From: Phaeobacter cretensis
Lineage (GTDB): Bacteria; Pseudomonadota; Alphaproteobacteria; Rhodobacterales; Rhodobacteraceae
Length of the DNA: 64,000 nucleotides
Assembly: GCF_047372505.1 (NCBI RefSeq)
Contig: NZ_JBKBEU010000001.1
Span: 2,170,001 to 2,234,000 of the forward strand
Direction: 5' to 3'
This document shows positions 9,198 to 16,973 of this stretch, in pieces. The notes below the pieces were generated by a model. It was not told the origin of the DNA, did not search any database, and saw only the letters and a list, made by a program, of their open reading frames with translations. How positions within the stretch are numbered: the stretch's first letter is position 1; the number at the start of each line of letters is the position of its first letter. The position numbers were made by a program, and so were the translations under genes.

Positions 9198-9706
9198 GCG
9201 CCTGTCTCCCTTAGTTTGGCGTAGGCGCGGCGCATATCGGCGTCCATCATCGCTTCCAACACCCGCTTGAAGCCCTGAACCGCTTCTGGTCCGGCATCTT
9301 TATAGGCGGTGCGCATTCTGGCGCGCTGGGCATCAGAAAGGCTGGTTTCCAATGCGTGTCCCTTGTCGGTCAGGAACAGGTGTCGCTCGCGCTTGTCTGT
9401 GACCCCGACGCGGCTTTCAACCAGACCATCGCCAATCAACGCCCGCAGCACGCGGTTCAGTGACTGCTTCGTCACACCCAGGATGGACAGAAGGTTGTTT
9501 ACCGTCGTCCCCGGTGCACGACTGATAAAGTGAATGGCCCTGTGATGCGCCCGCCCATAGGCCATTTCTGCCAGGATCCGATCCGGGTCTGCGGTAAAAC
9601 CGCGATAGGCAAAAAACATCGCCTCGATGCCCTGCCGCAACTGCTCATCTGTCAGGAACAGCAGGCTTTCGCCGCCAAATCCCTGCCCCGGTCGCCCTTC
9701 AGCCAT
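9194..9706 (-). CDS. petP: MarR-family transcriptional regulator, PetP-like
   Basis: A 170-residue winged-helix regulator with the MarR recognition helix region (VNNLLSILGVTKQSLNRVLRA) and wing (LVESRVGVTDKRERHLFLT). The ribosome site GGGAGAG sits at the right distance from the ATG. It is co-transcribed with petR, with overlapping ends. It resembles R. capsulatus PetP; what it regulates here is unknown. Transcription diverges from ilvE. Confidence 0.72.
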   Translation of the reverse strand: MAEGRPGQGFGGESLLFLTDEQLRQGIEAMFFAYRGFTADPDRILAEMAYGRAHHRAIHFISRAPGTTVNNLLSILGVTKQSLNRVLRALIGDGLVESRVGVTDKRERHLFLTDKGHALETSLSDAQRARMRTAYKDAGPEAVQGFKRVLEAMMDADMRRAYAKLRETGA

Positions 9707-9750
9707 GGGTCTCTCCCCTGTTGTGCTGAGGTCATTTTAAGTCAGCGTTG

Positions 9751-9779
9751 TTGACATTCCAAGTCTGAAGATGTATCGA
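9751..9779 (+). promoter_or_regulatory. Candidate sigma-70 promoter for ilvE
   Basis: TTGACA, a 17-base spacer and TATCGA lie between the divergent petP and ilvE genes, about 87 bases before the ilvE ATG. The -35 box is a perfect match and the -10 box matches at four of six positions. Predicted by eye only. Confidence 0.4.
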
Positions 9780-9865
9780 ATCGCAGGTTTAGCGCAATAT
9801 TATGTCCGAAACGGCCATATATAGCGCAACTTTCGAGAATAAGGCGATGCAATAGGAGGTGCGCC

Positions 9866-10732
9866 ATGGCGGGTTATGATGATCGGGACGGTTTGATCTG
9901 GATGGATGGCGAAATGGTCAACTGGCGCGACGCCAAGGTCCATATCCTCAGCCATGCGATGCATTATGCCTCCTCCGTCTTTGAGGGAGAGCGCGCATAC
10001 AACGGTAAAATCTTCAAAAGCCGTCAGCACTCTGAGCGCCTTGTAGCCTCGGCTGAGGCATTGGACATGCCAATGCCCTATACTGTGGATCAGATCGAGG
10101 CGGCTAAGGAAGAAACCCTAAAAGCCAGCGGTCTGCAGGACGCCTATGTGCGTGCTCTGGTCTGGCGTGGTTCGGGCGAAGATATGGGTGTCGCTTCTGC
10201 CAAGAATCCTGTGCGTATGGCGATCGCGGTCTGGGGCTGGGGCGCCTACTATGGTGATGCCAAAATGCAGGGTGCAAAGCTGGACATTGCAGAATGGAAA
10301 CGCCCAAGCCCGGAAACCATCCCGGTTCATGCCAAGGCGGCGGGTCTTTACATGATCTGCACCATCTCCAAGCACAAGGCAGAGGCCAAGGGCTGCTCAG
10401 ATGCGCTGTTCATGGATTACCGCGGTTACGTGGCCGAGGCGACCGGCGCCAATATCTTCTTTGTGAAGGATGGCGAAGTGCACACGCCCAAGCCTGATTG
10501 CTTCCTGAACGGAATCACGCGCCAGACTGTTATTGGTATGCTGCATGATCGCGGGATCACCGTGCATGAACGCCACATCATGCCGGAAGAGCTGGACGGG
10601 TTCGAACAGTGCTGGCTGACCGGCACTGCAGCGGAGGTGACTCCAGTTGGCCAGATTGGCGAGCATAGCTTTGAAGTGGGCGACATAACTCAAGAGATTG
10701 CCAAAGCTTATGAAGAGCTGGTGCGCAGCTGA
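9866..10732 (+). CDS. ilvE: Branched-chain amino acid aminotransferase
   Basis: A fold-type IV PLP enzyme of 288 residues that transaminates leucine, isoleucine and valine. The PLP lysine lies in the ISKHKAEAKGCSDALFMD segment, and the phosphate-binding turn is seen in VAEATGANIFF and NGITRQTVIG. The ATG has an almost ideal ribosome site, AGGAGGTG. It stands alone and is closed by a strong terminator. Confidence 0.95.
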   Translation: MAGYDDRDGLIWMDGEMVNWRDAKVHILSHAMHYASSVFEGERAYNGKIFKSRQHSERLVASAEALDMPMPYTVDQIEAAKEETLKASGLQDAYVRALVWRGSGEDMGVASAKNPVRMAIAVWGWGAYYGDAKMQGAKLDIAEWKRPSPETIPVHAKAAGLYMICTISKHKAEAKGCSDALFMDYRGYVAEATGANIFFVKDGEVHTPKPDCFLNGITRQTVIGMLHDRGITVHERHIMPEELDGFEQCWLTGTAAEVTPVGQIGEHSFEVGDITQEIAKAYEELVRS

Positions 10733-10769
10733 TCACTGGATGAAATCCGGCCTATCGCTGTTAAAATGC

Positions 10770-10801
10770 AAAAGCGCGGAGCAGATGCCCCGCGCTTTTT
10801 C
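10770..10801 (+). terminator. Rho-independent terminator after ilvE
   Basis: A perfect 10-bp stem (AAAAGCGCGG with CCGCGCTTTT) closes a 10-base loop and continues into a T run. The flanking A and T runs could make it work in both directions, serving the converging ohr gene as well. Confidence 0.85.
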
Positions 10802-10861
10802 TGTATGAGCCCCCAGGTAGGGGCCATTCGGCTGGTGCTTGCTACGAGAGTAGTTCGTCAA

Positions 10862-11290
10862 TCAGACCAAGTCGGTGGTCACGGTGACATTGCCGCGCAC
10901 GGCGTTGGAATATGGGCAGATTTTATGCCCAGCATCAGCCACAGCCTGAGCATCTTCTGCGGACAGACCCGGCAGGCTGACTTTCAGCGCCACAGTTAGT
11001 CCAAAACCGCCTTCGTCGCGTGGGCCGATGCCCACCTCGGAGTGGACTGAGACATCATTTGGCACTTTGGCGAGGCTATCGTCTTGCGTGGTCGCGAATT
11101 TCATTGCCCCAATATAGCAGGCCGCATAGCCCGCCGCGAACAACTGTTCCGGGTTGCTGCCATTGCCACCGCCACCCATTTCTTTGGGCGGATCCAGATC
11201 AAAGCTAACATCGCTGCCGTGGATGCTGGCTTTGCCGTCGCGGCCACCGGTTGCGGTTGCAGCGGCTGTATAGACAGGGGAAACGCTCAT
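10862..11290 (-). CDS. ohr: Organic hydroperoxide resistance protein (Ohr, OsmC family)
   Basis: A 142-residue thiol peroxidase that reduces organic hydroperoxides. Both redox cysteines are visible, in AGYAACYIGAM and KICPYSNAVRGN, with the DPPKEMGGGG loop of the family. The ATG at 11290 follows a GGAAGGATCCC ribosome site; a longer frame to 11386 runs into the operator region and is rejected. Divergent from its regulator gene ohrR. Confidence 0.95.
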   Translation of the reverse strand: MSVSPVYTAAATATGGRDGKASIHGSDVSFDLDPPKEMGGGGNGSNPEQLFAAGYAACYIGAMKFATTQDDSLAKVPNDVSVHSEVGIGPRDEGGFGLTVALKVSLPGLSAEDAQAVADAGHKICPYSNAVRGNVTVTTDLV

Positions 11291-11331
11291 GATGGGATCC
11301 TTCCATGTATTACTGTTGGATAAATTTATGT

Positions 11332-11402
11332 CGTGCGCGATATAAATAGATATGCTGAAGCAAAGGTCAAGTGCTTGCAGATGCATCGCGCGCGATTTAA
11401 AT
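11332..11402. promoter_or_regulatory. ohr/ohrR intergenic control region with two repeated boxes
   Basis: A 16-base box, CGTGCGCGATATAAAT, occurs at 11332-11347 and is repeated as CGCGCGCGATTTAAAT at 11387-11402, with 14 of 16 bases identical. One copy lies close to each divergent gene, and the second ends 8 bases before the ohrR ATG. This is the arrangement expected for OhrR operators that control both genes, an assignment inferred from position. Confidence 0.5.
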
Positions 11403-11409
11403 TACAATT

Positions 11410-11856
11410 ATGACAAACACACTGACCAACGGCATACCAGACACTCCGGATCTTTTGTGCTTTGCGATCTATTCGGCAAACCACGCGCTGACACGACTTT
11501 ACCGTCCATTGTTAGCGCCATTGGGGCTGACGTATCCGCAATATCTGGTGCTGATATCCCTTTATCGGACCGATGGGCAGACGATCAGCGCGTTGGGTGA
11601 CCGGCTCGATCTTGAGACCAATACGCTGACCCCGCTGTTAAAACGGATGGAGGCAGTCGGCCTGCTGTCGCGCGTGCCCAATCCGGATGACGATCGGAGC
11701 CGATTGGTCCAGCTTAGCGATCATGGGCGTGACCGGGCCGCGCAAGCGGGAGAGGTTTCGGCCTGTGTCGCCGAGGCGATGGGCAGTGATCTTGAGGATC
11801 TCTTTGACCTGCGCGACCGGGTTAATGCGCTCCGGGTTCGGATGGGTGGGGTCTAG
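11410..11856 (+). CDS. ohrR: MarR-family organic-peroxide sensor OhrR
   Basis: A 148-residue MarR regulator. The N-terminal LLCFAIYSANHA matches the OhrR region that carries the peroxide-sensing cysteine; the winged helix includes LETNTLTPLLKRME and the wing DDDRSRL. It represses ohr until the cysteine is oxidised (family knowledge). There is no evident Shine-Dalgarno sequence, so translation may be weak or from a leaderless transcript. The gene sits head-to-head with ohr. Confidence 0.92.
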   Translation: MTNTLTNGIPDTPDLLCFAIYSANHALTRLYRPLLAPLGLTYPQYLVLISLYRTDGQTISALGDRLDLETNTLTPLLKRMEAVGLLSRVPNPDDDRSRLVQLSDHGRDRAAQAGEVSACVAEAMGSDLEDLFDLRDRVNALRVRMGGV

Positions 11857-11859
11857 GCT

Positions 11860-12795
11860 TCAACCTTTAGGATCCGTGACAGCTCGTGCCTTCCCGCGTT
11901 CCAACCCCAGGCGGCTTTCACGCCAGATCACCAGCACATTGCCCGCTATCACCAAGACGGCACCTATCAGCATTACGAGCGTAGGCAGTTCATTGAACCA
12001 GATATAGCCTAGTACAATTGCAAATAGCATCGACGAGTAGTCGTATGGGGCCAACATAGACGCTGGCGCAAAACGATAGGACGATGTGACAAGGATTTGT
12101 GCGACGCCGCCCACCAAACCCGCACTAATCAAAAGCGCAAGCGTGGTTGGATCGGGCCAGACCCAGCCAAAGGGCATCGTGCAGAGCGACAGGATCGACG
12201 CGGTGAGCGAGAAATAGAAGACGATTGCGGCAGTATGCTCTGTCATGACCATGCGCCGAATGTGAATCTGCACCAAACCGCGTGCTATTGTGGCGACAAG
12301 GATCAGGATTGCACCAAGTGTTGCGGCGTCGCCCAGATCTCCGCTGCCCAATCGCGGCCAGAGCATCACCAAAACCCCAATCAACCCAATGACTACGGCG
12401 CTGATCCGAATGAGCCGGATCCGTTCTCCTAGCAGCAGTGCCGCCAGAATCAGCGTAAAGATCGGCGTCGCATATCCAATTGCGGTCACCTCCGGCAGGG
12501 GCAACATTCCAAGCCCCATGAAGGTCATACCCATCGCAGTGGTGCCCAAAATCCCGCGCAGGAAATGACGGCCGGGACGGGAGGTTTTTAGTCCCCGTGG
12601 CAGTTCTCCACGCATCGTCAGCCAGACCAGAATCACTGGAATGGCAAAAAAAGACCGGAAAAACACTGCCTCGCCAGCGGGCACCACATCAGATGTTGCC
12701 TTGATGATTGCCGATAGGCCGGTGAACAGTGCGATAGCAGCCACTTTTAATGCAATGGCGCGTCCCGGTTGATGCGATGTTAACGATTTCACCAT
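11860..12795 (-). CDS. DMT-superfamily (EamA) transporter
   Basis: A 311-residue inner-membrane protein with about ten hydrophobic segments arranged as two EamA repeats; the second repeat ends IGAVLVIAGNVLVIW. It is a likely metabolite exporter of the drug/metabolite transporter superfamily, substrate unknown. It ends 4 bases from the ohrR stop, convergently. Confidence 0.85.
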   Translation of the reverse strand: MVKSLTSHQPGRAIALKVAAIALFTGLSAIIKATSDVVPAGEAVFFRSFFAIPVILVWLTMRGELPRGLKTSRPGRHFLRGILGTTAMGMTFMGLGMLPLPEVTAIGYATPIFTLILAALLLGERIRLIRISAVVIGLIGVLVMLWPRLGSGDLGDAATLGAILILVATIARGLVQIHIRRMVMTEHTAAIVFYFSLTASILSLCTMPFGWVWPDPTTLALLISAGLVGGVAQILVTSSYRFAPASMLAPYDYSSMLFAIVLGYIWFNELPTLVMLIGAVLVIAGNVLVIWRESRLGLERGKARAVTDPKG

Positions 12796-12910
12796 GGCCG
12801 GACACTGCGCTTCTGCGTCGGAAAGTGCAACGGGTTGAATTTACTACTCGGCTTTGTCCAAGGTGGCCTAAATTGAAAATAAACCGCTCATCGCCTTTAG
12901 GAGCCTTCGA

Positions 12911-14413
12911 ATGTATGATGCAAATCCTCTAATCCATCATTTGCGCGCAGCAACTATTGGTAGGGAAGCGGTTGTATTTGCTACGGGTCCTGACGTGGGC
13001 ACTGTCAGCTATGCTGATCTCTTTGCAGGGGCTGAGCGTATGGCGGCGAGTCTTGTTTCACGTGGCGTCCTGCCCGGAGACCGGGTTGCCGCGCAGGTGG
13101 ATAAATCACTGACCGCGATCGAGCTGTATTTGGGAACAGTCATGGCGGGAGCCGTCTTTTTACCGCTGAACCCCGCCTATACAGATACCGAGGTTGCTTA
13201 CTTCATTGGCGATGCTACACCGCGCGTGTTTGTGTGCGATCCGGCAAGGGTTGATCGCCTCCGAACTGTGGCCGGTGAGGCCGCACTGATGACGCTGGAT
13301 GGTCACGGCAACGGCAGTCTTGCAGATCTCGCGGCGACACAGCACGGGTTTGATCTCGTGGCACGGGATCCATCAGATCTCGCGGCTATCTTATATACTT
13401 CGGGTACTACCGGGCGCTCCAAAGGGGCGATGCTCAGCCATGAAAATCTGTATTCGAATTCTCTAACCCTACGGGACTATTGGCAGTTCACATCGGATGA
13501 CGTGTTGATCCACGCGCTGCCGATTTTTCATACCCATGGTCTATTTGTGGCGACCAATGTGGCCCTTCTTGCAGGTGCGCAGGTGGTGTTCCTGCCGGGG
13601 TTTGATGCAGAAGCCATCCTTGCGGCGATGCCATCCTCTACCGCGTTGATGGGGGTGCCAACATTCTACACAAGATTGCTGGCAGATCCTCGCCTGACAC
13701 CAGAATTGGCGGCGAACATGCGTCTGTTCATTTCCGGCTCCGCGCCGCTGCTGGTGGAAACCCACGAAAACTGGGAGGAGCGCACCGGGCATCGAATTCT
13801 TGAACGCTACGGGATGACGGAAACCAATATGAGCAGCTCCAACCCCTATGACGGTGACCGCATTGCGGGGACGGTCGGTCAGCCCCTGCCGGGGGTTGAG
13901 GCGCGGGTTATGAAGGACGACCAGGCGGTCCAATTGGGCGAGATTGGTGTGCTGGAGGTACGTGGCCCAAATGTGTTTCAGGGCTATTGGCAGATGCCAG
14001 AGAAAACAGCCGAAGAGTTGCGCCCAGACGGTTGGTTCATCACCGGTGATCTCGCAAAAATTGACGACAAGGGCTACGTCACCATTGTTGGACGGGAAAA
14101 AGATCTGGTGATCACCGGCGGTTTCAATGTCTACCCAAAGGAGGTTGAATCCTTAATCGACGACCTGCCGGGTGTGCTTGAAAGTGCCGTGATCGGTGTG
14201 CCTCATCCCGACTTTGGCGAAGCCGTTGTGGCCATCGTGATCCCAACCGGCCACGATATCAGTTCAGAGGCGGTCAGTACCGCCCTTTCAGACCAATTGG
14301 CCAAGTTCAAACAGCCGAAACATATCGAGGTGATGGCGGCGCTACCGCGTAACACTATGGGCAAGGTGCAGAAAAAAGCACTGCGCGAAACATTCGCGGA
14401 GCTGTTTTCCTAG
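12911..14413 (+). CDS. matB: Malonyl-CoA synthase
   Basis: An AMP-forming acyl-CoA synthetase of 500 residues that activates malonate with ATP and CoA. Motifs are the P-loop YTSGTTGRSKGAMLSH, ERYGMTETNMSSSNPYDG, ITGDLAKIDDKGY, and the adenylation lysine in PRNTMGKVQKKALR. The NMSSSNPYDG segment closely parallels the malonate-specific Rhodopseudomonas MatB as remembered. The ribosome site AGGAGCC precedes the ATG. No malonyl-CoA decarboxylase lies next to it, so it may simply supply malonyl-CoA. Confidence 0.9.
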   Translation: MYDANPLIHHLRAATIGREAVVFATGPDVGTVSYADLFAGAERMAASLVSRGVLPGDRVAAQVDKSLTAIELYLGTVMAGAVFLPLNPAYTDTEVAYFIGDATPRVFVCDPARVDRLRTVAGEAALMTLDGHGNGSLADLAATQHGFDLVARDPSDLAAILYTSGTTGRSKGAMLSHENLYSNSLTLRDYWQFTSDDVLIHALPIFHTHGLFVATNVALLAGAQVVFLPGFDAEAILAAMPSSTALMGVPTFYTRLLADPRLTPELAANMRLFISGSAPLLVETHENWEERTGHRILERYGMTETNMSSSNPYDGDRIAGTVGQPLPGVEARVMKDDQAVQLGEIGVLEVRGPNVFQGYWQMPEKTAEELRPDGWFITGDLAKIDDKGYVTIVGREKDLVITGGFNVYPKEVESLIDDLPGVLESAVIGVPHPDFGEAVVAIVIPTGHDISSEAVSTALSDQLAKFKQPKHIEVMAALPRNTMGKVQKKALRETFAELFS

Positions 14414-14426
14414 CGCATTGCGTAAA

Positions 14427-14464
14427 CCTCTCACCCACGGGTATCAGCGTTCCAGGGTGAGAGG
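14427..14464. terminator. Bidirectional terminator-like hairpin between matB and aroC
   Basis: A perfect 10-bp stem, CCTCTCACCC with GGGTGAGAGG, encloses 18 bases between two converging genes. There is no T run, so it may act as an mRNA 3' stabiliser rather than a strict intrinsic terminator. Confidence 0.5.
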
Positions 14465-14472
14465 TGAAGGGT

Positions 14473-15579
14473 TCAGCTGCCGATCTGGCCCTGATTTTCA
14501 CCGATCTGACCTCGGTGCAGCAACAGATGATCCAGGATCACACAGGCCATCATTGCCTCTGCCACAGGGACTGCGCGAATGCCAACGCAGGGATCATGGC
14601 GGCCTTTGGTGATGACCTCAGCAGAGCTGCCATCCTTGCGGATCGATTGGCGTGGTGTAAGGATTGATGACGTGGGTTTGACGGCAAAGCGCACTACGAC
14701 GTCCTGTCCCGTGGAAATGCCGCCCAGAATGCCGCCTGAATGGTTTGACGAGTAGACCGGTGCGCCATCATTGCCGAGGAAAATCTCATCGGCGTTTTCC
14801 GAGCCTTTTAGAGCAGCGGCATTCATGCCCTCGCCAATCTCGACGCCTTTTACAGCGTTGATCGACATCATGGCGGCCGCCAGATCGGTGTCGAGTTTGC
14901 CATAGATCGGGGCGCCAATGCCCGCGGGCACACCCCGCGCCACAACCTCAATCACGGCGCCAACAGAATCGTGTTCCTTGCGCAACCCCTGCAGATAGGT
15001 CTCCCAATCCTGAACGGCGGCGGCATCCGGAATCCAGAAATCGTTCAGATCGATGGCCTCCCAGTCGAACCGACTGCGGTCGATCTCCATGTCGCCCATG
15101 CGGGTCATGTAGCCTTTGATCTCCAGGCCCGGCACAAGTGTCTTGATTGCTTCACGTGCAACGCCACCCGCTGCGACCCGTGCCGCGGTTTCACGCGCCG
15201 AGGAACGACCGCCGCCACGATAGTCACGATTGCCGTATTTCTGGAAATAGGTGATATCAGCGTGACCGGGGCGGAACGTTTGGGCGATGTCGCCGTAGTC
15301 CTTGGAGCGCTGATCCGTGTTTTCAATCATCAGTTGGATTGGTGTGCCGGTTGATTTGCCTTCGAACACGCCTGACAGGATTTTTACCGCGTCGGGTTCG
15401 TTGCGTTGGGTCATATTCTTGTTCTGACCGGGGCGACGCTTGTCGAGCCACTGCTGCAGCATTTCGGCTTCGACCGGGACATTTGGCGGACAGCCATCAA
15501 CAGTGGCACCAAGGGCAGGCCCGTGGCTTTCACCCCAGGTAGTGACGCGGAACAAATGGCCAAAACTGTTGATCGACAT
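14473..15579 (-). CDS. aroC: Chorismate synthase
   Basis: Catalyses the last shikimate-pathway step, forming chorismate from EPSP with reduced FMN. The 368-residue protein has the family signatures TWGESHGPALGATVDGCP, GGGRSSARETAARVAAG and RHDPCVGIRAVPVAEAM. An AAAGGAG ribosome site precedes the ATG. Confidence 0.97.
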   Translation of the reverse strand: MSINSFGHLFRVTTWGESHGPALGATVDGCPPNVPVEAEMLQQWLDKRRPGQNKNMTQRNEPDAVKILSGVFEGKSTGTPIQLMIENTDQRSKDYGDIAQTFRPGHADITYFQKYGNRDYRGGGRSSARETAARVAAGGVAREAIKTLVPGLEIKGYMTRMGDMEIDRSRFDWEAIDLNDFWIPDAAAVQDWETYLQGLRKEHDSVGAVIEVVARGVPAGIGAPIYGKLDTDLAAAMMSINAVKGVEIGEGMNAAALKGSENADEIFLGNDGAPVYSSNHSGGILGGISTGQDVVVRFAVKPTSSILTPRQSIRKDGSSAEVITKGRHDPCVGIRAVPVAEAMMACVILDHLLLHRGQIGENQGQIGS

Positions 15580-15605
15580 GGATGCGGTCTCCTTTGTGGA
15601 ATTGC

Positions 15606-15812
15606 TTAACGAGGGTGGGCGGCTCTCTCAAGCGGTTTCCTGTCGCATGGCGTGAGTAGCGTTCGCGGCGCTCGCCGTCCGATGCGCGAGTCCTTGCGTA
15701 TTTCGACGGGCGTCTCCGGCGGGAACATATCGCCGACGTTAATCGGAAAGAAAGGACAGGCAGTCTCTCCCAATGTTTCGCGTGCGAAACAATTGGTCAG
15801 TACAGCTGTCAT
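15606..15812 (-). CDS. Possible small hypothetical protein upstream of aroC
   Basis: A 68-codon frame ends 26 bases before the aroC start on the same strand. The middle part (FPINVGDMFPPETPVEIRKD) looks protein-like and its codons there end mostly in G or C, as in neighbouring genes. There is no ribosome site, and the N- and C-terminal parts look less convincing. I do not recognise a family. It could be a remnant or a chance frame. Confidence 0.25.
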   Translation of the reverse strand: MTAVLTNCFARETLGETACPFFPINVGDMFPPETPVEIRKDSRIGRRAPRTLLTPCDRKPLERAAHPR

Positions 15813-15876
15813 AGCTTGGGCAGGCTGAAACTGGCTATCGCTTGTCTTTCTGTCGTCTTGCCCCTAGTGTTCGCGC

Positions 15877-15952
15877 CACCTCGGGGTGCGTCATCGACGC
15901 TGAGATCACACCCGTTGAACCTGAACCGGCTAGAACCGGCGGAGGGAAGGTA
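15877..15952 (+). promoter_or_regulatory. TPP riboswitch (THI element)
   Basis: The conserved thi-box bases are present in order: CGGGGTGC, GCTGAGATCACACCC, GAACCTGAACCGG and a closing GGAGGGAAGGT. The element lies 44 bases upstream of thiB, on the same strand. It should switch off the thiamine transporter operon when thiamine diphosphate is abundant (established mechanism of the class). Confidence 0.95.
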
Positions 15953-15995
15953 TGGAATGACTCCACCCTTGCCCATCGCCGCAATGGAGGATGCC

Positions 15996-16973
15996 ATGAA
16001 ACATCTTGTACTTGCAGCGGGACTGCTGGGCGCAACGGCAGCCTATGCCGAAACGCCCGAACTCATTGTCTATACCTATGACAGCTTTGTGTCCGACTGG
16101 GGCCCCGGTCCAGCGGTCGAAAAAGCCTTTGAAGCAACCTGTGACTGTGACCTGAAGCTGGTCGGCGCAGGCGATGGCGCGGCCTTGTTGGCGCGGGTCA
16201 AACTGGAAGGTGAGCGTTCCGACGCGGATGTTGTGTTGGGTCTGGATACCAACCTGACCGCTGCCGCGAAGGCGACTGGCCTTTTTGCCAAACACGGCGT
16301 CACCGCCGATTATGCACTGCCCATCAAATGGGAAGACGCAACGTTCGCGCCTTACGATTGGGGCTATTTTGCCTTTGTTCACAATGCGGATGCGGCAGCA
16401 CCCAAGACGTTTATGGAACTGGCAGAGAGCGATTTGAAGGTCGTGATTCAGGATCCACGTTCCTCTACGCCCGGTTTGGGGCTGCTGATGTGGGTGAAAG
16501 CTGCCTATGGCGACAAGGCGCCTGAGGTTTGGGAAGGGTTGGCCGACAATGTGCTGACCGTGACCAAAGGCTGGTCAGAGGCCTATGGTCTGTTCCTTGA
16601 GGGAGAGGCCGACATGGTCCTGTCCTACACCACGTCGCCAGCGTATCACCTGATTGCCGAAGAAGATGCCAGCAAGGCTGCTGCTGTGTTTGACGAAGGT
16701 CACTACATGCAGGTTGAGGTGGCCGGAAAGCTGGCCGGGAGCGATCAGCCCGAGTTGGCAGATCAGTTCCTCGCCTTCATGGTCAGTGAAGACTTCCAGT
16801 CGATTATTCCAACGACCAACTGGATGTATCCGGCCGTGATCCCCGCAGCTGGTCTGCCTGAGGGGTTTGAAGCGCTGGTTGCGCCAGAGAAATCCCTCCT
16901 ATTTGGCGAAGACGAAGCAGCGGCGCTGCGAGATGTGGCGCTGGACGAATGGCTGACCGCGCTCAGCCGCTAA
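15996..16973 (+). CDS. thiB: Thiamine ABC transporter, periplasmic binding protein
   Basis: A 325-residue secreted protein that binds thiamine or thiamine phosphates. A Sec signal peptide (MKHLVLAAGLLGATAAYA) is followed by the mature start ETPELIVYTYDSF. TbpA-like segments include WGPGPAVEKAFE and VLSYTTSPAYH. The ATG at 15996 has GGAGG upstream; an in-frame extension through the riboswitch is not used. It overlaps thiP by 25 bases. Confidence 0.95.
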   Translation: MKHLVLAAGLLGATAAYAETPELIVYTYDSFVSDWGPGPAVEKAFEATCDCDLKLVGAGDGAALLARVKLEGERSDADVVLGLDTNLTAAAKATGLFAKHGVTADYALPIKWEDATFAPYDWGYFAFVHNADAAAPKTFMELAESDLKVVIQDPRSSTPGLGLLMWVKAAYGDKAPEVWEGLADNVLTVTKGWSEAYGLFLEGEADMVLSYTTSPAYHLIAEEDASKAAAVFDEGHYMQVEVAGKLAGSDQPELADQFLAFMVSEDFQSIIPTTNWMYPAVIPAAGLPEGFEALVAPEKSLLFGEDEAAALRDVALDEWLTALSR

